From Actinophytocola sp. (GTDB lineage Bacteria; Actinomycetota; Actinomycetes; Mycobacteriales; Pseudonocardiaceae): DNA of 63,537 nt. Positions 26,816 through 35,604 of this stretch are shown one piece after another (position 1 is the first letter of the stretch; each line of letters starts with the position of its first letter). Both the position numbers and the translations under genes were made by a program. The notes beneath the pieces are model-generated. The model saw only the letters and a list, made by a program, of their open reading frames with translations, had not been told where the DNA came from and ran no database searches. Where the stretch lies: assembly GCA_009377475.1 (NCBI GenBank), contig WHTY01000018.1, forward strand, positions 1 through 63,537, read 5' to 3'.

Positions 26816-27730
26816 ATGGTCAACGTGCACATTGACCCGAACTTCGACGACGAGGAACGTCGCAGCAAGCTCTTCTCGGGTGACGTCATCGTCTACACCG
26901 CCGTCGCCGCGGTCGACGCGTTCGCGGCGTTCACCCGCGAGCTGGTCACCGAGGCGTTCTTGCCAGATGACCCACCTACGGTCGACGCGACGCGCTCCCC
27001 CGACGAGCTGGCCGAGATCCTGATCGACTTCAAGCCGCGGTTCATCCACCACCCTGAGTCGATCGGCCATGTGCGCCGCGTCACCAGCTCGCTGGGAGCG
27101 TCGCTGGAGGACACCTACGCCGACGTGCCGAAGCTGCGCACCGCGTTCCCAGCTGGGGGCTTGAGCACCGGTATCGCCAAGGCGTTCCAGGTGCATCGCG
27201 ACACCTGGTATGCGGCGCCGACGCAGCAGATCAACTGGTGGATGCCGGTGTGGCCCGCCGCCGAGAACAACGTGATGGAGTTCTACCCGAGGTGGTTCGG
27301 TAGGGCGATTCCCAACACCAGCGGCGACTACGACTACTACCAAGCCAACATCTGGCGCTCGCGCATCAAGGACTTCAGCGGCAGTGCGGACACCAGGGTG
27401 CATCCCTCGCCGGTACGTCCGCTGCCGGACGACGAGCCTCGGTTGTGTCTGGTGCCACCGGTTGGCGGGATCATGCTCTTCTCTGGCGACCAGCTGCACG
27501 CCAGCATCCCCAACACCAGCGGCGTCACCCGGTACAGCATCGACTTCCGGACAGTGCATCTCACGGACATCCGCGAAGGCCGCAGTGCTCCGGGAGTCGA
27601 CGTGGCGTGCCGCGGCACGGCACTGCGGGACTTTCACCGGCTGACCGACCACGCCGCGCTCAGTGAAGATGACGTCGCTCCGTACGACTCCGGCGACGCC
27701 GAGGGGGTCAAGGTGTACGTTCCATCCTGA
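26816..27730 (+). CDS. Putative Fe(II)/2-oxoglutarate dioxygenase-like protein
   Basis: 304 residues, not a family I can name securely. The sequence FQVHRDTW (His near residue 126, Asp two later) and GDQLHASIPN (His near 227), followed by TRYSIDF with an Arg, gives an HxD...H...R pattern as in phytanoyl-CoA-type dioxygenases with a double-stranded beta-helix core. QQINWWMPVWPAAENNVMEF lies between. Start chosen at ATG 26816, 7 bp after GGGGAGGT, rather than the GTG just before it. It lies between a beta-helix protein and a sugar epimerase, so hydroxylation of a sugar or glycan part is plausible but unproven. Confidence 0.6.
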   Translation: MVNVHIDPNFDDEERRSKLFSGDVIVYTAVAAVDAFAAFTRELVTEAFLPDDPPTVDATRSPDELAEILIDFKPRFIHHPESIGHVRRVTSSLGASLEDTYADVPKLRTAFPAGGLSTGIAKAFQVHRDTWYAAPTQQINWWMPVWPAAENNVMEFYPRWFGRAIPNTSGDYDYYQANIWRSRIKDFSGSADTRVHPSPVRPLPDDEPRLCLVPPVGGIMLFSGDQLHASIPNTSGVTRYSIDFRTVHLTDIREGRSAPGVDVACRGTALRDFHRLTDHAALSEDDVAPYDSGDAEGVKVYVPS

Positions 27731-27762
27731 CCGGGTACGTCCGGATGACCGGAGGGATTGCC

Positions 27763-28764
27763 ATGCCGGATCCGGGCACGTCTAGATGGCCCTACTACAA
27801 CCGCCCTTCTGCCGAGCGGGCGTTCGCCCGTTGCGAGGGTATGTTGCGCGGGCGACGGGTGCTCGTCACGGGTGCGACCGGATTCCTCGGTGCTCATCTG
27901 GTGCGGCGTCTCACCGTGCTCGGCGCCGAGACGCACGCGCTGTCGCGCAGCACGCGGCGTGTGGCGGGTCACTTGACGACACACGTCGCGGATCTGTCCG
28001 ACTCGGACATGGCCGCGGACGTCGTCCGTTCGATCCGACCGGAGATCGTGTTCCATCTGGCGGGTAAGGCCTCGGGCGCTCGGGACGTTCAGACGGTGTT
28101 GGACACGGTGACCGACAACGTGCGGTCAACGGTCGGCCTGTTGCGCGCGGTGGCGCTCGCGGGGGCACCACGCGTCGTGCTCGCCGGTTCGATGGAGGAG
28201 CCAGCCCCCGGCGAACACGCGTCGTCGCCGTATGCGCTGAGCAAATGGACCGCCGCCCGGTACGCGGAGCTGTTCCAGGACTTGTGGTCGGTGCCAACGG
28301 TGCGGCTGCGGATCGCCATGACGTACGGCCCCGACCAGCCGGATGAGCGGAAGCTGGTCCCGTATGTGATCACGTCGCTGCTTCGTGGCGTCGAGCCCCA
28401 GCTGAGTAGCGGACGACGGCAGATCGACTGGGTGTACGTCGATGACGTCGTCGACGCCTTCATCGCCGCCGCGTCGGTGCCCGACGCCGCGGGCAGGACG
28501 ATCGACATTGGGTCAGGGTCAGCCGTGGATATCCGGCGGATCGTCGACCTGATCGGCTGGCTGATCAACACGAACGTCGAGCCGCGTTTCGGCGCGCTCG
28601 CGGATCGGCTGCTCGACTCCGCTCGAATCGCAGATCTCAGTGCGGCGCGTGAGGTGCTCGGCTGGCGGTCCGCTGTCGGGCTTGAGGACGGACTGCGGCG
28701 CACAGTCGCGTGGTACCGCGACCGGCCGCGCTCACACCAACCGCCGCAGCGCGTTGTCCAGTGA
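27763..28764 (+). CDS. NAD(P)-dependent sugar epimerase/dehydratase (extended SDR)
   Basis: 333 residues. Cofactor motif TGATGFLGAH at about residues 36-45 and catalytic YALSKWTAARY near 160. The C-terminal region has VYVDDVVDAFIAA, typical of nucleotide-sugar SDRs. The ATG at 27763 follows GGAGGGA; an in-frame ATG at 27745 is less well placed. The 3' end overlaps the convergent RmlC-like gene by 33 bp. The specific sugar is unknown. Confidence 0.83.
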   Translation: MPDPGTSRWPYYNRPSAERAFARCEGMLRGRRVLVTGATGFLGAHLVRRLTVLGAETHALSRSTRRVAGHLTTHVADLSDSDMAADVVRSIRPEIVFHLAGKASGARDVQTVLDTVTDNVRSTVGLLRAVALAGAPRVVLAGSMEEPAPGEHASSPYALSKWTAARYAELFQDLWSVPTVRLRIAMTYGPDQPDERKLVPYVITSLLRGVEPQLSSGRRQIDWVYVDDVVDAFIAAASVPDAAGRTIDIGSGSAVDIRRIVDLIGWLINTNVEPRFGALADRLLDSARIADLSAAREVLGWRSAVGLEDGLRRTVAWYRDRPRSHQPPQRVVQ

Positions 28765-29280
28765 CAGCGCGGCCTTATCGCGTTCCGAAAGCACGGTGAC
28801 CGGCAATGGCCAGGGAATGGCGAGCTCCGGGTCGTCGAATGCGACCGTGACGTCCTCGCGTGGGTCGTGGGCGCGGTCGATCCGGTAGGACACGTCGGCG
28901 GGCTCGGTGAGCGCCTGGAAGCCGTGCGCGCAGCCTGCGGGTACGTACAGCGAGACCTGGCTGTCGCCGTCAAGCAAGAAATGCTCCTGGTTGCGGTAGG
29001 TCGGTGAGCCGGGGCGTAGGTCGACGACAACGTCGAATATCCGGCCGTACGAGCAGCGCACCAGCTTCGCCTCCCCCGCTCCCGAGCGCACGTGCATCCC
29101 CCTGACCACGCCTCGGCGCGACCGGGAGACGCTGTCCTGCGCGAAGCCGTCCGGATCGATACCGACGGACCGCACGACGTCCCGGTCGAACGTCCGGCTG
29201 AAGAAGCCGCGCTCGTCGCGGTGCGGCGCCGGTTCGAACCGGTACACCCCCGCGACACCGGCAACGGGTATCGCCTTCAT
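28732..29280 (-). CDS. dTDP-4-dehydrorhamnose 3,5-epimerase family protein (RmlC-like)
   Basis: Cupin enzyme of 182 residues acting on a 4-keto nucleotide sugar. It starts with RFEPAPHRDERGFFSRTF and contains RGVVRGMHVRSG (family RGLH, catalytic His) near residue 62, DVVVDLRPGSPTY, and VPAGCAHGFQAL near 118. No rmlA, rmlB or rmlD lies in the window, so it may serve another deoxysugar route. It is coupled to the pyruvyltransferase upstream (overlap 29277-29280), the last gene of the minus-strand glycan operon. Confidence 0.87.
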   Translation of the reverse strand: MKAIPVAGVAGVYRFEPAPHRDERGFFSRTFDRDVVRSVGIDPDGFAQDSVSRSRRGVVRGMHVRSGAGEAKLVRCSYGRIFDVVVDLRPGSPTYRNQEHFLLDGDSQVSLYVPAGCAHGFQALTEPADVSYRIDRAHDPREDVTVAFDDPELAIPWPLPVTVLSERDKAALSLDNALRRLV

Positions 29281-30326
29281 CGATCTTCCGATTGGTCGTT
29301 GTCCGTTCGGCGTGGGTGGGCACCGAACAGGCTGGCGAACAGGTGAGCGAACTGGTCGTCTAGCTGCGCCGCGTAGGCGCGGTTGCGCTCCACCAGGTGC
29401 TCCTCGATCTCGTCGGATCGGCGTTCGAGTTCGGTGAATCGCTCGACGAGCACTCCGAAGCCGGTATGCCGAGCGTCCAGGCTGAACTCGCCAAGGCCCA
29501 CCCCCGCCATCAGTTCATGATGCTTGGTGGCGTACCCAACCGACAGCGTCGGCTTGGCGAGCCGGAGCCCGCACAACACGTTGTGGTACCGGGTCCCGAC
29601 CACGATGTCGGCCGTTGCCATCTGTCGCATCAAGTCGCCCAGCGTCGCAGCGGGTTCGACCAGTACTCGCGGCGGCGAGCGAGGGCCGACGCACTGCATG
29701 ATCTCGGCGAGCACTGCCTCGTCCTGCCGATCACCTGTGAACAACCGCACCGTGCGACCACTGTCCGCTAACCAGCGCACGAACTGCTTCATCGTCGCCA
29801 CGTAGTTCAGGTGGAGCTCGGCGGACCGTGCGCGCTCGTTGTTGTCACCTCGATATTCCATGAGGCCGACGCCGACGCAACCGGTGGGGCGCGACGGGAC
29901 CGGCGGGGCATCGAGGGCGAACACGAGATCGGGGTAGATCGCGTCGGACGCGACGTCTACTCCCATCCGCCGCATGGCTCTGAACGACGCCGCGTCTCGG
30001 TAAGTGCGGTAGTACGCCATCCGGGCCGCGGCTGTGTGCAGCCATCGAATCAGCCGTTGTCGTGACACATTGGCTCCCACACTGACCAGTGCCACCTTGG
30101 TACCGGAAATTCGTGCGGTCGCGGGCGCCCCATAGCGGGCGGTAGCTTCTTCTGGCCCCATGCACAGAAACTCGAGTCGCGCATCCGGTCGTCGCTGTTT
30201 GAGCCCCTGTACGACAGCCTCAAGGGATCCGTCATTGCCGAGGTTTCCCGAGCACAGGATTCCGAAGAAGCCGACTTTGGGTCCAACCGCCTTCTTGACC
30301 GATCGCCGCACTCTGGAACCGCTCAT
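29277..30326 (-). CDS. Polysaccharide pyruvyltransferase family protein
   Basis: 349 residues. It transfers a pyruvyl ketal from phosphoenolpyruvate to a sugar of a lipid-linked or nascent glycan, adding negative charge. Visible family features are VGFFGILCSGNLGNDGSLEAV at the N-terminus, the central GVGLMEYRGDNNE, and the C-terminal DIVVGTRYHNVLCGLRLAKP with a conserved His, plus SVGYATKHHELM. Overlaps the fused flippase-GT2 gene and the RmlC-like gene by ATGA-type junctions. The acceptor sugar is unknown. Confidence 0.85.
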   Translation of the reverse strand: MSGSRVRRSVKKAVGPKVGFFGILCSGNLGNDGSLEAVVQGLKQRRPDARLEFLCMGPEEATARYGAPATARISGTKVALVSVGANVSRQRLIRWLHTAAARMAYYRTYRDAASFRAMRRMGVDVASDAIYPDLVFALDAPPVPSRPTGCVGVGLMEYRGDNNERARSAELHLNYVATMKQFVRWLADSGRTVRLFTGDRQDEAVLAEIMQCVGPRSPPRVLVEPAATLGDLMRQMATADIVVGTRYHNVLCGLRLAKPTLSVGYATKHHELMAGVGLGEFSLDARHTGFGVLVERFTELERRSDEIEEHLVERNRAYAAQLDDQFAHLFASLFGAHPRRTDNDQSEDR

Positions 30327-32593
30327 GAGGCCGACCTCTCCCGGCCTTCGACAATCGCGGCAACGACCGCGGCGGTCTCCGTCGGCTCTGAGTGATCCTC
30401 CAGCCCCATGACCGGCGCCAAGCTTCGGCGGGCCACTCTACGAACACAGCCGCGTGCCAACCAGTGCGCGAGGTGTCCGTAACACCGCCACCGATCGGAG
30501 GTGGCAAGCGGCGCTCGGGAGATCGACCCAACGAACCCCCAGACGTACTCCGTCACAAGGCGCGCGGTCGAGTGACGAGCGCGGCGCGGATCAAGATTCG
30601 CGCACAGCGCTCGGATCGTCGGGTTCCGGTCGCCACGGTTGGGATGGTCGCGCCGGAAGTACAGCAACTCGGGAACGTGGTAGAACGGCCCTCGCAACGC
30701 GAGTTCGGCTATGAACGGGCGGCTGGAGTTGTGATAGCTGTCGTTCGGCCTGGTAGCTCGCAGGACGCTGGTGCGAATCACGCCGTACTCGTCGTCGCCC
30801 CCCTCGGTGAGTAGCATGCTGCGCAACCGGTCTGGCGGATACGCGGAGCCACTGTCCAGCGTGTACTCGCAGCGTGTGAGGATCTGGTTCTTCTCGTTGA
30901 TGATCGCCTGGTCGGCATGAGACAGCACAGCCTCTGGGTGCTCGTCGAGTGCGGTGACGCACGCCGCAAGTAGTTCGCGACCGTAGAGGTCGTCGTGTGA
31001 AGCCCATTTGAACAGCTCGCCTCGAGCGTGCTCGACCAGGAAATTGTGATTCGGTCGCGCACCGATATTGCGGGGCTGGCGTATGTAGCGGATCCGCGTA
31101 TCCATAGCCGCGTACCGGCGGCAGATCGCCTCGGTTCCGTCCGTCGACGCATTATCGCTAATGATCAGCTCGAAGTCACTGAACGTCTGGCCCAGTAGGG
31201 CGTCGAGCGCCTCCGCGAGGAAGTTCTCCCCGTTGTAGACGGGTAGCCCGATACTCAGCCGCGGCACCGTTGTCATGGTGTTCCTTCCTCCCTCGATGCC
31301 GGTGGCCGCTGCCACCGGTGAACCTCCTCGTGATGCGGCATCGCGCCGGTGACCGCGTAGCCCGGACCCGAGCTGGGACCACCACACCGCCGCCGCGCAC
31401 CAGGCCGCGATCGCCGCGCCCCATGCCGAGCCGGATGCGCCCGCGAGCGCCGCCCCGGTCAGCCCACCGGTGACCAGCGCGGACGCGGCGAAAAGCTGGC
31501 AACGCAGGCTGCGCAGCGACGCGCCGAGCGCGCGCAGGCCAGCGGTGGCGCCGTTGGACAGCCCCACGCCCGCGATGGCGAGGGTGGCGGGGATCAGCAG
31601 GGTCGACGCCGCAGGCCATACCTCGCCGAGCACGGTGTTGCCCGCGGCGTCCGGCAGCAGCACCAGTACGCCGAGCCCCCACGCCAGCGCGCCAGTGGCC
31701 TGCAACCCGCCGAGCCCGAGGCAGAACACCCGCAGCCTGCCCGGGTAGGTGCGCAGCACCCGGGAGGCCTCGGCCACCGCGACCAGCGCGAGCCCCATGG
31801 TCACCGCGATGAACGGGCCGAGCAGCAGGTCGGCGCCGCGCACCGCGCCGACGTCGGCAAACCCGGCGATCGCGCCTAGCCCGTACATCCTGACCTGGGC
31901 GGCACCGCTGATGCTGACGTTCTCCACCAGGTAGCGCGGTCCCAGGTCGCGTTGCTGCCGCAGCCAGGACGTCACCCCGCGCGAGTGCGGCAGCAGCCCA
32001 GTCTGCGCCCACCCGAAGACCGCGGCCACCGCGGCGGCGCCACCCCAGGCAAGCAGGAACGCGAATACGCTGCCCGCACTCGCGGCCAGCAGCAACGCGG
32101 GCACCAGCGCCCCGGCCCACACCATGTCGTTGACGAACGCGCGCCGTCCCTGGCCTGCTGCGAAGAACGCGAACCGCCAGCTGTCCTGCAGCAGCAGCGC
32201 CGGCAGGATCAGCCCGAGCGCGACGAACGCCGCGCCGAGCGTGCCGCCGACGGCGGTGCCTGCCGCGATGCAGAGCACGCCAGCCGTCGCGCCGACGCCG
32301 AGCGCGGTAGCGCAGGACCGAGCGACGGCCTGCCGCCACTCGGCGTCGGCCACCCCGCTGAAGCGCACCACCAGCGGGTCGGTCGCCAGCCCGCGCGAAA
32401 CGTTGAGCACCACACCGTAGGTGACCCAGGCGAGGGTGAAGATGCCGAACGCGACCGCGCCGAGGGTACGGGCGACGACGACGCTGACCGCGAAGTTGGT
32501 CATGCTCGACACGGCCTGGTCGGCGAGACCCCAGCTGAGCCTGCTCGCCATGGCGCGGAAGGCCCGGGAACGGATCGCGGCGAGCACCGGCAT
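30323..32593 (-). CDS. Wzx-like flippase fused in frame to a GT2 glycosyltransferase
   Basis: An unbroken 756-residue reading frame. Residues 1 to about 420 are a polytopic membrane protein with about twelve hydrophobic segments, beginning MPVLAAIRSRAF and resembling oligosaccharide flippases (MATE/Wzx). After a hydrophilic join near 420-439 comes a complete GT2 domain starting MTTVPRLSIGLPVYNGENFL, with SDNASTDGTE and the DDL nucleotide-sugar motif WASHDDLYG. No stop separates them. A strong internal ribosome site suggests GT2 may also be made alone from ATG 31276 (317 residues), so two products are possible. The start at 32593 overlaps the DUF4910 gene stop. Confidence 0.75.
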   Translation of the reverse strand: MPVLAAIRSRAFRAMASRLSWGLADQAVSSMTNFAVSVVVARTLGAVAFGIFTLAWVTYGVVLNVSRGLATDPLVVRFSGVADAEWRQAVARSCATALGVGATAGVLCIAAGTAVGGTLGAAFVALGLILPALLLQDSWRFAFFAAGQGRRAFVNDMVWAGALVPALLLAASAGSVFAFLLAWGGAAAVAAVFGWAQTGLLPHSRGVTSWLRQQRDLGPRYLVENVSISGAAQVRMYGLGAIAGFADVGAVRGADLLLGPFIAVTMGLALVAVAEASRVLRTYPGRLRVFCLGLGGLQATGALAWGLGVLVLLPDAAGNTVLGEVWPAASTLLIPATLAIAGVGLSNGATAGLRALGASLRSLRCQLFAASALVTGGLTGAALAGASGSAWGAAIAAWCAAAVWWSQLGSGLRGHRRDAASRGGSPVAAATGIEGGRNTMTTVPRLSIGLPVYNGENFLAEALDALLGQTFSDFELIISDNASTDGTEAICRRYAAMDTRIRYIRQPRNIGARPNHNFLVEHARGELFKWASHDDLYGRELLAACVTALDEHPEAVLSHADQAIINEKNQILTRCEYTLDSGSAYPPDRLRSMLLTEGGDDEYGVIRTSVLRATRPNDSYHNSSRPFIAELALRGPFYHVPELLYFRRDHPNRGDRNPTIRALCANLDPRRARHSTARLVTEYVWGFVGSISRAPLATSDRWRCYGHLAHWLARGCVRRVARRSLAPVMGLEDHSEPTETAAVVAAIVEGRERSAS
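31281..31294 (-). promoter_or_regulatory. Internal ribosome-binding site before the GT2 half
   Basis: The minus strand reads GAGGGAGGAAGGAA just upstream of ATG 31276. It is among the strongest Shine-Dalgarno-like sequences in the window, although it lies inside the continuous flippase-GT2 frame. It implies that GT2 was, or still is, translated independently. Confidence 0.6.
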
Positions 32594-33909
32594 CACTCCT
32601 TGACCAACTCGGCGGCGACCAGCGCGTCGGCAGCGGCGGCGATGGCGTCGAACGGCAGCTGGGCGCGGTCGGCGATGTCGAGCAGCGAATGCTCGCCGTC
32701 GGAGTAGTTGAGCACCCACAGCATCGCGAGCTGCGCCTGCTTGGCGTCGCTCCGACCGCCGAGCGCGTCGTAGAGCCCGCGCTTGCCGAGCTGCGGCTCG
32801 CCGTGCGGGTGGAGGTTCACGTAGCGGCGGTCGCGGTCGAGCACCGCGAGGATTTCGCGGCAGACCGCGAGGGTGTCGGCCATGGCCTCGGGCGTGACGA
32901 AGTCCGGGTTGTCGGCCGAAGTGTGGTACTCCGGGTACGCGGCGTACGGGGTGCGGGTCAGGCAGCCGACGCCGAGGTTGAAGCCCGGCGAGCAGTACTG
33001 GCGCTCGTCGTAGCCATAGGGCGAGAAGTCGACAACGCGATGCGGTCGCTCCGATGTGGACAGCACATGCTCTGCGGCCCGGTCGATTCCGGCGGTGCCG
33101 CGCCTGCTGCGTTTGTAGGTGAGCTGGCCCCTGTCCCCCGCGCAGGCGAGCACGAGGCCGTGCGCGATGCGGTCGACCCGGGGCTGGTTCCGCGCGAGCC
33201 AGGTGATCGAGCCGATGGTGCCGGGCACGAACAGGAAGCGGTAGGTGTAGTGCGGTGTCTGCCGCGCCAGCTGCCGCGCGAGCTGGCTGGCGACGGCGAT
33301 CCCCGCCAGGTTGTCGTTGGCCAGCGACGGATGGCAGACGTGGCAGGAAATCAGGACCTCGTCGCTGACCTGGCCGGGGACGACGTGCTCGGCGTAGGTG
33401 AGGTGGCCGTCCGCGAGGTCGGCGTCGATATGAACGTCATACTCGCCGTCGTATCCGCTCTCATCGAGCGCGTCCAACGTGCGTTGCGCCAGGCAGAAGC
33501 CCCAGTCGCGCTGGTAGTAGCTCGTCCGGTACGGGATCCAGTCCGGGTGCTCCGGCAGCGTGTGCAGGTGCGGCCGCAGCTCCGCGAGGGACATCCGCCG
33601 CGACACCGGTTCGCTGTAGCCGACGACGTGGAGGTTCGACTCCCGGAAGTCGACCACGCGGCGGCCGGTGGCGTCGGCGATGTAGGCGTCCCGGATGGTC
33701 CACTCGGGAGGCACGGTCCAGTCGAAGACCTCCGTGCCGGACGGCACCTCGGTGACCTCCAGCGGCAGGTCTTCGCCGATGATCCGCAGCGTCTCGCGGA
33801 CGCCGTCGCCGGTGATGCTGCGGCAGATCGGGTAGAGCCGCCGCACGAGGGCGTGCATCGCCGCGCCAACGTCGGCGTCGGCGGCTCGGGCATCGCGCGC
33901 AGTGCTCAT
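32593..33909 (-). CDS. DUF4910/DUF2172 aminopeptidase-like protein
   Basis: 438 residues. The family combines a zinc-peptidase (M28-like) fold with a C-terminal winged helix and is common in sugar-modification clusters. Visible are LYPICRSITGDGVRETL, YYQRDWGFCL, the metal-site segment ISCHVCHPSLANDN (near residue 190) and EYHTSADNPDFV, plus the C-terminal helix-turn-helix-like SLLDIADRAQLPFDAIAAAAD. Start ATG 33909 overlaps the SDR gene. The substrate is not known; it may hydrolyse an amide on an aminosugar or peptide-linked sugar. Confidence 0.82.
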   Translation of the reverse strand: MSTARDARAADADVGAAMHALVRRLYPICRSITGDGVRETLRIIGEDLPLEVTEVPSGTEVFDWTVPPEWTIRDAYIADATGRRVVDFRESNLHVVGYSEPVSRRMSLAELRPHLHTLPEHPDWIPYRTSYYQRDWGFCLAQRTLDALDESGYDGEYDVHIDADLADGHLTYAEHVVPGQVSDEVLISCHVCHPSLANDNLAGIAVASQLARQLARQTPHYTYRFLFVPGTIGSITWLARNQPRVDRIAHGLVLACAGDRGQLTYKRSRRGTAGIDRAAEHVLSTSERPHRVVDFSPYGYDERQYCSPGFNLGVGCLTRTPYAAYPEYHTSADNPDFVTPEAMADTLAVCREILAVLDRDRRYVNLHPHGEPQLGKRGLYDALGGRSDAKQAQLAMLWVLNYSDGEHSLLDIADRAQLPFDAIAAAADALVAAELVKE

Positions 33910-34940
33910 CACGCCGCCGCCTTCGTCGATCGCAAGCGGGTGTCGATGTCGCCAGCCTCGGTGCGGTCGGACAGCCACGCCAGCCGGGTGAAGCGGCGCT
34001 CGAAGTCCGCCGCGGTCAGGCCGAAGCGACGATAGGCGTCGGCCAGTTCGACCGCGCCGTCCGCGACGGTGCGCCGCGCGGTGAAGCCGGTCGCGGCGCG
34101 CATCCGGGAGAAGTCGACGCGGTAGGAGCGGGGGTCGGCGCCGTTCTCGCCGGTGATGCGCAGCTCCGCGCCCGGCACGGCGGCGACGACCTCGTTCGCG
34201 ATCTCGGCCACGGTGAGGTTGTTGGCCTCGGTGCCGACGTTGAACGCCGTGTCGTGCACGTGCTCGCGCGGCGCGACGAGCGCGGTGGCGAACGCGTCCG
34301 CGATGTCGGCGGCGTGCACCAGCGGCCGCCACGGCGTGCCGTCGGAGAGCACCAGCACCACACCGGACAGGTACGCGTGCGCGACCAGGTTGTTCAGCAC
34401 GATGTCGGCGCGCAGCCGGGGCGAGAACCCGAACGCGGTGGCGTTGCGCAGGTAGACCGGCGAGAAGTCGACGTCGGCGAGCGCGTGCAGGTCGTCCTCC
34501 ACGCGCACCTTCGACTCGGCGTACGGCGTGACCGGACGCAACGGCGCGTCCTCGTTGATCAGGCCGTCCCCGCCGGACGCGCCGTACACCGAACACGTCG
34601 AGGCGTACAGGAACCGTCGAACCCCGGCGTCGCGGGCGAGGCGGGCGAGCCGGACGCTGGCGCGGTGGTTGATGTCGAAGGTCAGCTCAGGAGCCAGCGA
34701 GCCGAGCGGGTCGTTGGACAACGCGGCGAGGTGGATCACCGCATCGAACCCGGCGAGATGGGACAGCGTGATCTCGCGCAAGTCGACCGGGATGCCGGGC
34801 GGGTCGTCCGGGTCGTCGCCGAGCACGCAGGAGGCGAACAGTCCCGAGTCGAGACCGGTCACCCGGTGGCCCGCCTCGGCGAGGATCGGCGCCATCACGG
34901 TGCCGAGGTAGCCCTGATGTCCGGTCAGCAGCACGCGCAT
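33909..34940 (-). CDS. NAD-dependent sugar epimerase/dehydratase (extended SDR)
   Basis: 343 residues. MRVLLTGHQGYLGTVMAPIL has the Rossmann motif, with YASTCSVYG as the active-site Ser strand and TPYAESKVRVE as YxxxK near residue 140. VYLRNATAFGFSPRLR resembles the branch that handles CDP- or dTDP-linked intermediates beside cytidylyltransferase and C-methyltransferase genes, which are present just upstream. Coupled to DUF4910 and 4 bp downstream of the PIG-L gene. Confidence 0.83.
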   Translation of the reverse strand: MRVLLTGHQGYLGTVMAPILAEAGHRVTGLDSGLFASCVLGDDPDDPPGIPVDLREITLSHLAGFDAVIHLAALSNDPLGSLAPELTFDINHRASVRLARLARDAGVRRFLYASTCSVYGASGGDGLINEDAPLRPVTPYAESKVRVEDDLHALADVDFSPVYLRNATAFGFSPRLRADIVLNNLVAHAYLSGVVLVLSDGTPWRPLVHAADIADAFATALVAPREHVHDTAFNVGTEANNLTVAEIANEVVAAVPGAELRITGENGADPRSYRVDFSRMRAATGFTARRTVADGAVELADAYRRFGLTAADFERRFTRLAWLSDRTEAGDIDTRLRSTKAAA

Positions 34941-34944
34941 GGAA

Positions 34945-35604
34945 TCAACGCTCCAGATCTAGGGTCATCGTGGTGACGTGGAAGGCCTCGGCGTAGCGGG
35001 TGCGGCCTTCGACGCCGCGAATCCGCGCGAGACCACGGAACGCCTCGGCGTCGAACCACGGCCGATGCCGCTGCGACGGATAGTGCTCGTGCAGCACATC
35101 GACCTTGTGTCGCACGACGTCGTCAGCGAGCGGCTGGTACACGGTGGGCCGGCAGAGGTCGCCGTCGGACTTGACGATCTCGTAGCCCAGCACGAGGTGG
35201 TCGCGGAACTCCTGCGGCACCAGCTCGGCGAGCATCCGGTGGTCCTGGTGGGCGTCGCCCGGGTGCGGGGCGAATACGACGTCGGCGTCCTGCTCGGTGC
35301 CGACGCGCTGGCGCAGTTCGTGCACGGCGGACTTGGCCTCGTCCCAGTGCGCCGGGATGCGCCCGTCGGGCAGCTTGAGCACGGTCAGCGCCAGGTCGGC
35401 ACTAGGACAGAGCGCGGCGAGGGCGGCGCGTTCCTCGGTCTCGCGGTCGGTGCCGCCGCCGGTGAGCACCATCGCGTCCACCCGCACGCCGGGGTTCGCG
35501 CGGCACACGGCGTACAGGCTGCCGCCCGCGCCGATCGCGATGTCGTCGCAGTGGGCGCCCACTGCCACGATGCGCTCGACGCCGCCGGGGCGCAGGCCGA
35601 TCAT
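34945..35604 (-). CDS. PIG-L family deacetylase
   Basis: 219 residues. Zinc-dependent removal of an acetyl group from an N-acetylated sugar. The metal site AHCDDIAIG (residues about 18-26) and HPGDAHQDH (near 115) fit the family, which usually reads AHPDD/HxxH. The start ATG at 35604 overlaps the cytidylyltransferase stop by 4 bp. It probably deacetylates an amino-sugar intermediate or lipid-linked glycan of this operon. Confidence 0.85.
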   Translation of the reverse strand: MIGLRPGGVERIVAVGAHCDDIAIGAGGSLYAVCRANPGVRVDAMVLTGGGTDRETEERAALAALCPSADLALTVLKLPDGRIPAHWDEAKSAVHELRQRVGTEQDADVVFAPHPGDAHQDHRMLAELVPQEFRDHLVLGYEIVKSDGDLCRPTVYQPLADDVVRHKVDVLHEHYPSQRHRPWFDAEAFRGLARIRGVEGRTRYAEAFHVTTMTLDLER

